NCBI GenBank assembly: GCA_947561395.2
Contig: OX387190.1
Coordinates: forward strand, 27,336,858-27,400,857
Source of the DNA: Buxus sempervirens
Lineage: Eukaryota > Streptophyta > Magnoliopsida > Buxales > Buxaceae
Direction of reading: 5' to 3'
Length of the DNA stretch: 64,000 bases
Each line of letters starts with the position of its first letter. The first letter of the stretch is position 1. A program made the position numbers and the translations under genes. Below, piece by piece: positions 55,018-64,000 of the stretch. The notes under the pieces are model-generated. The model searched no databases. It was not told the DNA's origin and was given only the letters and a program-made list of their open reading frames with translations.

Positions 55018-58000
55018 TTAATACAAAATTTTTGGGAGCAGGGGAAATAGGGAAAGCCTGCTCCTCAAGCCCGCGTCCGATGCCATCATCACCGGGTGGG
55101 TACTGCCCTTTTCTGCTACGGGGCCCAGTCCAGATATAATCTCATCTGGAATCTTCACTGCGGCCCAATCAATGAAAGGTAGCTCGTTGTCACTACCAGT
55201 TTTTTCGCCTTCAGTCATGGCGAAGAAAGCCCCCACATCTTTAGAGAAGTCTGTCCGCTGCTCTGGTTGTGGCCCAGGCCCCTCGGCTGCTCCCAGTATA
55301 GGAGATGGGTTGTATGGTTGCAAGGCCGAAACAAAAGGCTTTTGAAATGGATTGATGTTGTGGTAATGAGGTTTTGACTGGTCCAAAGGAGGAGACAGTT
55401 GGATGATGCAAGAGGGTTTTGGAAAACTTTCCCTTAAATGAGGGAGTTTTCCTTTGCTTCTTTCCTCTCCTTCTTCATGCTTCATCCTCCTCCATCCTCT
55501 GGGCTTGAAGCCCAACCCTACTTTAGGGATCAGTTTCTTAGCCGTGATTGGCTCCACCATCCCCTGCAAATTGATTCCCAGGCGTTTCCCCGGGTGAAAG
55601 TGGTATTTCTCCATCACTTTCTTTATCATTTTCTCTGCAGTGGTCCCCTTTTCCTTCTTTTTCTCACACCCCCCAGGTATGAAATTTACTGTCTCAAATT
55701 GAAATGAGTGGAATGCTATCTTGTCGACAGTCAAGTCCACATTGATTAAGGGTACATCAGGTGACACTATAGGAGGCACCAAGTTTTCGGCTAGGACTGT
55801 TATCACCCTTTGCCCTCTTACATATTTCACCCTTTGGTGGAGCGTGGATGGTATTGCCCTAGCCGAATGTATCCACGGCCTTCCTAGGAGCAGATTGAAG
55901 GCTGCGGGTATATCCATCACCTCAAATGTGATGTTAAAGATATTCGGCCCAATTGTGACCGGCAGTTCAATCTCCCCTAGGGAGTGGGTCTTGGAGCTAT
56001 CAAAAGCCCTCACTATCCGCCCATTTTGTTTGATCCGTGACTGGTCCAGACCCAGCTTGGTAAAAGTGATTAACAGGCAAACATTTAACGCCGACCCATT
56101 GTCAATTAGAACTCGTGCAATCATGCAGCCCTTACAAAGCACAGTGATGTGCAAAGGGTCAACGTGATAACACCCATCTGGGCTGATCTCATCCTTTGAG
56201 AAACTTATCACATTATGTGACAAGATTTGACCAACCATTTTGCCAAGCTGGTCTGGATCGATTGTCTGGGATACATGTGCACTCTGTAGCACCCTTAACA
56301 ATGCGTCCTTGTGCTTTTCGGAATTCAGCAGAAGGCTCAGTATTGAAATCTGGACCGGGACCTTGTTTAGCTGGTCCACAAGATTGAATTCACTTTTTTT
56401 GATTATTTTAATGAGGTCTGCTGCCTCATTTTCTGCACCCTGGGGGGTGTCTTCTCCCACTTTGTTTTTTCCTTTTTGTTTTCTTTTTTCTTCATTTTCT
56501 TTTTTTTCTTTTTCTGCTTCTGTCTCCTTCTCCTTCTCTTCACCCCCTGTACATTTCCCCGACCTCGTCATGAGGTTCACCTCCTCCTGGTTCTGGTTCC
56601 TAACCACTGGAACCGTAGCCGTGATTCCCTCGCTGTAATTCCATGGTATAGCGGCCTCAGAATAGGCTAGTTTGGGGATATTAACCACTAATGGCTGGAG
56701 TTTGGACCAGGATGTATGGGCCGGTTTAGGGATAGTGTGGGCTGGCTGAACATTTACAACTAAGGGTTGAAGTTTGGAATTTGTGGGGACAGAAGAAGTG
56801 ATGGAAGCAGTGGTGGGGTCAAGGTTGATGACCAGTGGAGCCTTGGACGGCTTAGATGGTGAATAGACGGGTGGACTGCAATTGAAGACCAATGGAGGCC
56901 TTGCAGTATTCATTTGGGCCATGAGTGAAGAGACCCGGTTTAAAGAGGAGCTTATGTCCTCAGCAGCAGGATTATTATTTTTTTGGGAGACCATGTTGAT
57001 CTCGTCTTCCTCCTCTTCTTGGAAGAAATGGACTTGGACTGTGGTCCCCACGGGTGCTATAAGCTGAGATGGGTCAAAGGTCCTTCTCGTGGTGGATATG
57101 GCCGTGATGGAGTTGGATGGGCTTGCCCCATTGTGGTAAGGCAGAGGGTTCTGCCCAATATTATTCCCGGACGGTGCGGGTGCAGCAGTGTTAAAAACCA
57201 AGGCCTTCTGGTCCAACAAGTCCTGGACCGCGTGCTTCAACACCCAACAAGCATCTGTAGAGTGCCCCGGTGCACCCATGTGGAAGTCACAGGTGACTGC
57301 CGGATCAAAATTCCTCCCCTTAGTGGAGTTCGGGCTTGGTTCCTTCAAGGTCACATATTCCCCTTTCAGCAGGGTTGGCAATAATTGGGAAAGAGATACT
57401 GGAAGGGGAGTAAAGACTCGGTTCTTTCTTGCTGCGAACCAGGCCTCCCTCTCTTCCTTAGAAAAAGTCCTCCTTGGGTTAGCTGGCACGGAGGGAGAGA
57501 AATTGACATTGTGTGGGGTTTGATAAGAGTGCTGGGCCTGTTGGGCCTGCTGGGGTGCAGAGATATTTACGTGAAGCGGCTTCTTGGCTGGAGGAGCCTG
57601 GACCAGATTCACTTCCCCTTCTTTTCGGGCTCCTGTCTTCTTGAACCCGGTTCCCTTCTTCTGGGCCATGGAGGCCGAGGAATCAGACTGCCCAGTCAGA
57701 GTAGAGTAGTCTATCAGCCTTCCTGACCTAACCCTTTCTTTGATCCGGTCCGCCACCTGCACCAGGGCTGCAAAGTTGGTGGTGATCTGACCCACCAGAT
57801 GGTTGTAGAAGGGCTGGCCCAGTGTGCCCATAAATGTGGAGATCATCTCTGGTTCTTGCATAGGTGGCCTGACCTGGGAGGCGGCCTCTCTCCACCTCTT
57901 GGCGTATTGCCGTACTGGCTCGTCTTTCCCCTTGCTCATTCTCATCATGTAGTACCGGTCTGGCACGATCTCAGAGTTGAATTTATATTGGTCTAAGAAG

Positions 58001-58708
58001 GCGTCGGCTAGGTCCTTCCACCTCCTGATCCTTCCATGGTCCACTGTAGCGAACCACCGAAGAGCTGACCCAGTCAGACTCCTTTGGAAGAGTTGGATCA
58101 GTATGCCGTCATCCCGGCCAAATTGGCACAAGGCCCCACAGTATAACTTCAAGTGGCTCAATGGGCAGCCCGTGCCATCAAAATTGTCGAAGTCCGGGCA
58201 CCTGAACTTGGCCGGTAAACATACGTCAGGATACATTCACAGATCTTCAAAGGTGGTGCCTCCATGGCTACTTCCCCCTTCACCTCCTTCAGCTCTGCCT
58301 GGATTCTTTCTATCCTGAGCAGCATTTTCTTTCCATTTCTTCCCTAGCCTTTTCTTTCTCCAGCTCTTTCTCCGATTCTGCTATATTTTCCCTGATCAGA
58401 ATGGGTTCAGGGACCGGTTCAGAAACGGGCTCAGGCATGGGTTGAGCCGGAGGCGGCATGTAGGCCTGCGGTGGTGGTGCCTGATGAGATGTCGATGCTT
58501 GATTTTGGGCTTGAGCCTATTGGGCCTGAGCCGCCAGTAGGTTTCCCAGCATCTTGGCCAGACCGGCCACCTGCTCTTGCAGCTGAGCAAAGTCTTGAGC
58601 AGGTACGGTGGTTTGGGCTTGGTTCTCTTCAGTGTTCATGGCTCTAGCTTTAGATCTGGTCACGGGAGCAATGGTTGCAAATAATTGTACCTGGATCAGG
58701 AAAAGCAA
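55018..58708 (-). CDS. Gag-protease region of element F (fossil)
   Basis: The minus strand begins near 58708 with MNTEENQAQTTVPAQDFAQL-like sequence. The gag domain follows (KFRCPDFDNFDGTGCPLSHL, FQRSLTGSALRWFATVDHGR, RQYAKRWREAASQVRPPMQE), then a CDFHMGAPGHSTDACW zinc-finger-like motif. A low-complexity K/E-rich linker leads to an aspartic-protease-like region (VLIDNGSALNVC, FNLLLGRPWIHSARAIPSTL). This forms the particle and matures the polyprotein in living relatives. It is mostly open, with few breaks. Confidence 0.9.
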
Positions 58709-58829
58709 AGAAACATGTTAGCTCCCATTTAATCTGAGTCATACACCTATAAATGTAGATAAATGGTTTAGGTGAACACAAGTCCGGATTTATTTGTTTT
58801 TTTTTGTTTATATATATTTTTTTATTTTT

Positions 58830-59289
58830 TGGTGTGTTGGAATATTTTAGGGCTTCCAAGGGTCTCGCAGATTTTTGATTTGATTGGTACGAAAAGGACC
58901 AACCAAGGGTTTTTATGGAACATTTTAGGGCTTCCAAAGGTCCCATTTTTTTTTGATTGGATTGATAAAAATAACCAACCAAGGTTTTCATGGAATATTC
59001 TAGGGCTTCCAAGCGTCCCACACATGTTTTGATTTGATTGATAAAAATAACCAACCAAAGGTTTCTTGGAATATTCTAGGGCTTCCAAGTGTCCCACAAA
59101 TGTTTTGATTTGATTGATAAAAATAACCAACCAAAGGTTTCTTGGAATATTCTAGGGCTTCCAAGTGTCCCACAAATGTTTTGATTTGATTGATAAAAAT
59201 AACCAACCAAAGGTTTCTTGGAATATTCTAGGGCTTCCAAGTGTCCCACAAATGTTTTGATTTGATTGATAAAAATAACCAACCAAAGG
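58830..59289 (-). repeat. 76-bp tandem array in the leader of element F, part 1
   Basis: About six copies of a 76-bp unit with GGAATATTCTAGGGCTTCCA and TTTTGATTTGATTGATAAAA. The unit boundaries at 59060 and 59136 give the period. Copies near 58830-58930 are more diverged. The array continues after the inserted solo LTR at 62346. Confidence 0.92.
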
Positions 59290-60349
59290 TGTGCGCACCC
59301 GATTTCGGTCGCACGACGAGGCGCACGCAAGGCGATGCGTGCCTCGGGATTTGTTTGGAGTCGCCACTGCCTGATGGGGTGCAGGCAGACACCTGGGTGC
59401 CTAAGTTCTTCTTCTAAGGCTTGGTCTGTGGCTTGAGATTCTAAGTAGGTTCTCGGTTGCGGTCTGGGGAAGTCCGTAGACACCCCAGTCCACCCCGTCA
59501 AGTGACGGGTCCCATAGGTTTTCCTGGTTTGAGTCAACTCTGGTCTCTCATTCACCCGATTCCTATTTCAGCATTCAATTCGGTTAAGTCTGGCGGGACC
59601 GCCAAAGTGGTGTGGGTCCATTTACTTGATTTTATCTTTTTATTATTGAATGAAATGAGTCTGATTGGGTGGGCCCCGTTGGAAGGCCCACGGATCCCTT
59701 GGTGGGCCAAGTGTGGCCCTTATGTCCCCTTGGTGGGCCTCAGTCTAAACCTGAGAGGCCCTTTGGGCTTTGGTTCAAATGAATTGATTTTATTTAACTT
59801 CCAAGTTTGATTAAATTTGATTTCCATGCAAAAGAGGAGTCTGGTTTGCTTGGTGGGCCCGTGAGTGGGCCACACAGTGGGTTGCCAAGTGATTTCAGAT
59901 TATCTTGATTAGTCTTTGCAAAAATGGGCCAAGCATTGGGCTTGGGGCCCTTTACCTGGGCTTGGGCTTGAAAGCCCAAGGCTTCTTGGGTTAGGGTTTT
60001 GACACCCTAACCTTGGTTTAATGGGCTTAGTGGGCCCGACAGGCCCTGCCCGTGGTCTTGGCCAAACCACAACCTACCTTGAGCACGCATGGCCTAAATA
60101 GGGCTTGGGTGGGCCTCAAATGGTCTGGCCCACTCAAATCTCTCATTTATCTTAGTTAAGCATGGATAGGTTGGTCGGGCTTGGTGGACCCCGTTGGAAG
60201 GCCCACCTAGGATCAATTTGGACCGGGTCAGTCCATGGCCCATCTTGGGTTTCCGGGTGACTCGGAAACCCTACTGGTTCGCCCGGATTTGATCAAACAA
60301 TTCAAAATATTGCACAAGGTCAGCAAAATGGCAAAAAAGAATTCTGGCA

Positions 60350-60495
60350 GTGTAGCCGGCCTGAGATGCCGGTTACACACAGGTCACTGTGTATCCGGCA
60401 TCTGTTGCCGGCTATACACTGGTCTCTGTGTATTCGGCATCTATTGCCGGCTACACACAGGCTTACGTTGATCCGGCCTGAGTTGCCGGATCAAT
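60350..60495. repeat. Second palindrome array in the solo LTR, GCCGG-type
   Basis: Four inverted repeats such as GTATCCGGCATCTGTTGCCG and GATCCGGCCTGAGTTGCCGG lie about 0.9 kb downstream of the TATA box in element sense. Confidence 0.85.
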
Positions 60496-61374
60496 GCACA
60501 GAAGCCTGTTTTCAGATTTTTGGCAGTGGGGTTGGGTTTTTATGCTTCTTGGGATGTTCCAGGGGTTGTGTGGGCTCCTGTGTGAGCCCACGTTGGTTCA
60601 GGTGATGAGGAGTCACCTTATCTTGGTCATTCTTCGGGGTTCCTTAATAAGGACAAAGGGGAAAATGGAGGGGGCTTCCCCCTTTGATCATTCCCTTGGG
60701 TAGAAACCAGCAGGGGAACAGAGGTCATGTGCCTCTGTTCCGGTTGTTCACGGCCACAAATGGCAACCCAACATGCATGGTCACAACAATGCTCATGTAC
60801 ACGAAAGTAAAAAAAGAACAAATGCATCACATGCTGCTCAAACCACAGCCATGCAAGACCGAATCACGCCTAGCTAAACAAGGTATCTACAGAAGGGAAT
60901 AGGGGGTTACATGGGATCATACATGAGGAAACATGCTTCCTCTTAAGATACCAAACACATGTCAAAACAGGGGCAAGAAGAGAATAACACATGCTAACAT
61001 ACCATGAAGACAAATTTATGCTAAGGAAGAAAGCAAGCTGGGCAAACTCTTTAGAAAATTCTCATTTTAATATATGTACAATAAAATGTGAGGAGGAATC
61101 TTACCTGGGGGTTCTTGAACCCCGGAGTTGTGTAGAGAACTTCCTTGAAGCCGGAATGGTTGCTGGAACAGCCCCTCCAAGCACCAACAGCAAGCTCTCC
61201 TTCTTCCCTTGAGGTTTGAAGTGGACAAGATGAGGGAGAAGGTCAAGGATGGTTTTTTGGTTTGAGGGAGCAAGAGAAGGTTAAAGTGGGAGATTTCGGA
61301 GCTCACACAGTGGGGGAAGAAAGGGGGAGAACAGCCAAAAAGAAGCCAACCGCGAAAATCAGGCTGCTGTTTGC

Positions 61375-61384
61375 TATTTATAGA
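61375..61384 (-). promoter_or_regulatory. TATA box of the solo LTR at 59290-62345
   Basis: CTATAAATAG on the minus strand with the palindrome array about 10 bp upstream. Confidence 0.72.
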
Positions 61385-61393
61385 AAACTTAAT

Positions 61394-61640
61394 GTATCCG
61401 GCAACTCAGGCCGGATACACTAAGACCTTCCTTTATCCGGCCTTCATGGCCGGATACACTAAGGCTCCTTTGTATCCGGTCTCCAAGTCCGGATACAAAA
61501 CATAATCATTTGAAAATTAAATGCCGCCGCAAATTTGTCGGGCGATCGGCGCGGATCTCGCGCGAAAATCTTCTTGTATCCGGTCTTCAAGTCCGGTCAT
61601 GAAGGGTAGCTTGTGTATCCGGTATATTTGACCGGATACA
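61394..61640. repeat. Palindrome array, TATCCGG/CCGGATA type, next to the solo-LTR TATA box
   Basis: Three clean units at 61394-61498 (for example GTATCCGGCAACTCAGGCCG) begin about 10 bp from the TATA box. Two further units lie at about 61575-61640. Confidence 0.88.
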
Positions 61641-62345
61641 AATCGAAAAATTACGGATTTGCCCTTCGACTTGACCGATTCGACCGATTTGACCGGTTTG
61701 ACACTTTTGGATATCTATGGATCGCCCGTACGAATTTTTGATATTTAAGATTTAGTCCCTGAGATATTTTGCTGCGTTTGTCGCCACGTGTGCAGTTACT
61801 ACGCTACGTGTGCAGTTTTCCGTTTTGCTGCGTGGAAACTTCGACAGCTCATATCTCCTTCACCCGAACTCTGATTTGAGCAAACTCAATTGCGTTGAAC
61901 TCGTATCGGAGCCCTATATTTAATGACATAGGGCTAAACACTTGGCACGGAATTCAAGGAAAAGTTAACTCTCGACTCTTCCTTAAGTTTGACCGCCTGC
62001 AGGACCTTCATCCGGACTCCGATTCCAGTGAACTTAGTTGCGTTGGACTTGTGTCGGGATGCTCTATCCAATGGGATAAAGCAGGGTACTTGGCACGGAA
62101 ATCAAGGAAAAGTCAACTCTTGGCTTTTCCTTAAGTTTGACCCCCCGCAGAACCTTCATCCGGACTCCGATTCCTGCAAACCCAGTTGCGCTGGACTCGT
62201 GTCGGGATTCTCTATCCATTGAGATAAAGCAAGGTGGCCAAATTTCATCTGATTAAAAGGTCAACTTTTCACCCCTCAGGGTTTGACTTTTTAGCCGGGT
62301 TTTGCATTTCTAGCTTTCCTGGAGCGCAAAAATGAGGACCTTACA

Positions 62346-62795
62346 AAAGTTTTCTTGGAATATTCTAGGGCTTCCAAGTGTCCCACAAATGTTTTGATTT
62401 GATTGGTAAAAATAACCAACCAAAGGTTTCTTGGAATATTCTAGGGCTTCCAAGGGTCCCACAAATGTTTTTATTTGATTGGTAAAAATAACCAACCAAA
62501 GGTTTCTTGGAATATTCTAGGGCTTCCAAGTGTCCCACAAATGTTTTGATTTGATTGGTAAAAATAACCAACCAAAGGTTTCTTGGAATATTCTAGGGCT
62601 TCCAAGGGTCCCACAAATGTTTTGATTTGATTGGTAAAAATAACCAACCAAAGGTTTCTTGGAATATTCTAGGGCTTCCAAGTGTCCCACAAATGTTTTG
62701 ATTTGATTGGTAAAAATAACCAACCAAAGGTTTCTTGGAATATTCTAGGGCTTCCAAGCGTCCCACAAATGTTTTGATTTGATTGATTAAAAACC
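62346..62795 (-). repeat. 76-bp tandem array in the leader of element F, part 2
   Basis: About six more copies of the same unit, here mostly with TTGGTAAAAATAACC rather than TTGATAAAAATAACC. The last copy is shortened. The 59290-62345 solo LTR splits a once-continuous array. Confidence 0.92.
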
Positions 62796-63107
62796 AACCA
62801 AATGTTTCTTTTTTTTTTATTTTTTTTCAAATTTGCTGAATTTTCTCAGTTTTCAAGTTCAGAAGTTTGACTAACACGTGTTTGAATTGAGTTGATATAA
62901 AAAATTATGACACCTTAGCTTGCTCTTTGAGTTTCAACCTTGTGTTTAATCTTACAAGAATATATTTTTTATTTATTTATTTATTTTTATATATATTTTT
63001 TGAAACATTTTTATATTTTCTTTGGGGTGCCTAAGGATTATCCACAGTGTTTAGGCATCTTAAGTTTGAAAATTCGAGCTGAAAAAGCCAATTTATGCAT
63101 TTTCTGC

Positions 63108-63252
63108 ATGTATCCGGTATTAAATACCGGATAAGGATATGTCTTATTGTATCTGGTAACAATGACCGGATACCGCATAATCCTTTGTATCCGGTAATAT
63201 GTACCGGATATGAAGATAATTGTTTTTAACCGGCCTAAGTTACCGGTTAATG
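63108..63252. repeat. Palindrome array, TATCCGG/CCGGATA type, in the leader of element F
   Basis: Four units (for example GTATCCGGTATTAAATACCG, GTATCCGGTAATATGTACCG and TAACCGGCCTAAGTTACCGG) lie between the 76-bp array and the off-window 5' LTR. An AT-rich TATATATAAAA-like stretch lies about 100-150 bp away in minus sense. Confidence 0.8.
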
Positions 63253-64000
63253 CCGAAATGACCATTTTTGATTCATTTTTTCACCAGATTAGGTTTTTTT
63301 TCATTCCCACTTGATGTTCACCTTAATTTGACCTCCAAAACTTGCCCCAAATTGGGCTTGGACATCATACTTGCAGAATCCCCAAATTCATGAAAAGAAA
63401 ATGGCTTTACCTTGCCACCTTGTATTACCTTCAATATGGCATTCATAGTGTACCTTGGCCTGTAGAACATGCAAACGGCCTTCCTACATTTACACCCAAT
63501 TCCCCAAATGCAATTGTGTACTTTTAGCTGAAAACGTGTTCCTCCACCTTCAAGCGTATAGTTTTTGGGTTTTGGCTTAATTGGCAACTTAGAATTCAAG
63601 TCTAGTGATGCCCGGAATCGAATCACAGATCCCATTGTCATCACATCATTGACTCAAATTCTAAGGTAAATGTTTTCACTTTCGCTTTCCGAAGTCACGA
63701 CCTCGGTGCGCCAAGCTACACACATTCATGGTTCAACTTCCTATAGGTAAAAAGGTAGGTTGTGCAAAGTGTTTGTTGTGTTCAAGTGCAATTTAAAATT
63801 GTGGTAACATTCACAACGTCCCAGCCCCTTGCCACTCTTTTTCGTAGCCATGCATTCAATTTCAAGCCAAGGCACATATGACAATATAATGAAGCTAAAT
63901 ACAAGCAAGCAAGAGCCAAAGCAACCAAATATGCACAAAAATATTACATGCCCAAAAAGTGGTATAAAAACATGTTACTTGGTGCAAACAACAATTAAAC
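63253..64000 (-). other. Leader of element F, non-coding
   Basis: No gene is recognised. It is expected to continue towards the primer site and 5' LTR to the right. Short ORFs show no family resemblance. Confidence 0.5.

Larger units (their letters stand above)
59290..62345 (-). mobile_element. Solo LTR, Tat-type, inserted in the leader array of element F
   Basis: The 3056-bp LTR reads TGTGCGCACC...GACCTTACA on the plus strand. Its left terminus matches that of the TR-GAG-like LTR. Flanks AAAGG (59285-59289) and AAAGT (62346-62350) are a near-identical target pair. The motif GTGGCGACTC is the complement of 59358-59367. TATA box is 61375-61384 in minus sense. Two palindrome arrays lie at 60350-60495 and 61394-61640. 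Confidence 0.88.
41054..64000 (-). mobile_element. Element F: large Tat-clade Ty3/gypsy element with antisense genes, inserted in element E
   Basis: A minus-strand element whose 3' LTR is 41054-43342. Its interior runs to the right edge, so the 5' LTR is outside. Left flank GCTTC (41049-41053) is the presumed target copy. From 5' to 3' on the element strand it shows: a leader with a TATCCGG array and a 76-bp tandem array (split by a solo LTR), gag and protease, RT, RNase H, a second RNase H, integrase, two antisense genes, a polypurine tract and the LTR. The second RNase H and antisense ORFs are known features of the Tat/Ogre clade. More than 19 kb of its own sequence is visible. It is largely preserved, with a few breaks. 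It cannot be dated from one LTR. Confidence 0.88.

Noticed and set aside
55438-58318. Several plus-strand ORFs of 60-150 codons opposite gag and protease of element F
   Set aside because: Shadows of the long minus-strand coding region, with no domain and no promoter like that of the true antisense genes.

Overview
This is nuclear DNA of a flowering plant. The evidence is GT-AG spliced plant genes, a plant-specific S-domain receptor kinase, a PRAF-type RCC1/FYVE gene, plant Ty1/copia and Ty3/gypsy (Tat-clade) retrotransposons, and hAT elements. I cannot name the species. Only two host genes are present; about 85% of the window is nested mobile DNA.

Layout. (1) 1-4757: the 5' part of a minus-strand PRAF-family gene, with a 16-codon first exon and the large RCC1-FYVE exon. 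The PH-domain exons expected between them are not visible, and the 3' exons lie off the left edge. (2) 4758-5528: a non-autonomous hAT element with an exact 8-bp target duplication. (3) 6250-31764: one old Ty1/copia element with a 5-bp duplication (CATCC), blown up from about 4.5 kb to 25.5 kb by nesting. Its direct inserts are a 1.4-kb solo LTR, a probable 3.7-kb gypsy solo LTR, and a hAT element inside its 3' LTR. The 3.7-kb solo LTR in turn holds a 2.8-kb solo LTR and an 11.9-kb, very young element that has gag but no pol. Every insert has a matching target duplication. (4) 33041-35404: an intact, intronless G-type lectin S-receptor-like kinase with an upstream TATA box and WRKY-type boxes. 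(5) 35687-64000: two related large minus-strand Tat-clade gypsy elements, here called E and F. F is inserted into E, and both run off the right edge. F carries gag, protease, reverse transcriptase, two RNase H domains and integrase on the minus strand. Between pol and the 3' LTR it carries two plus-strand (antisense) genes: one of the plant mobile domain (PMD/MAIN-like) family and one resembling the plant DUF7745 family. E carries the same type of antisense PMD gene.

Most interesting signal. Five Tat-type LTRs place an array of short perfect or near-perfect palindromes upstream of a CTATAAATAG-type TATA box; a sixth LTR has an array without a visible TATA box. The internal antisense genes have the same kind of array just upstream of a TATA-like box. 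The palindrome core differs between subfamilies (TATCCGG/CCGGATA, GCCCGTA/TACGGGC, GTCCGCA/TGCGGAC, GCGGTT/AACCGC). Within one element, however, the LTR and the antisense promoter use the same core. This looks like an element-specific, co-evolving promoter operator shared by the sense and antisense transcription units. All LTR elements are described only as fossils.
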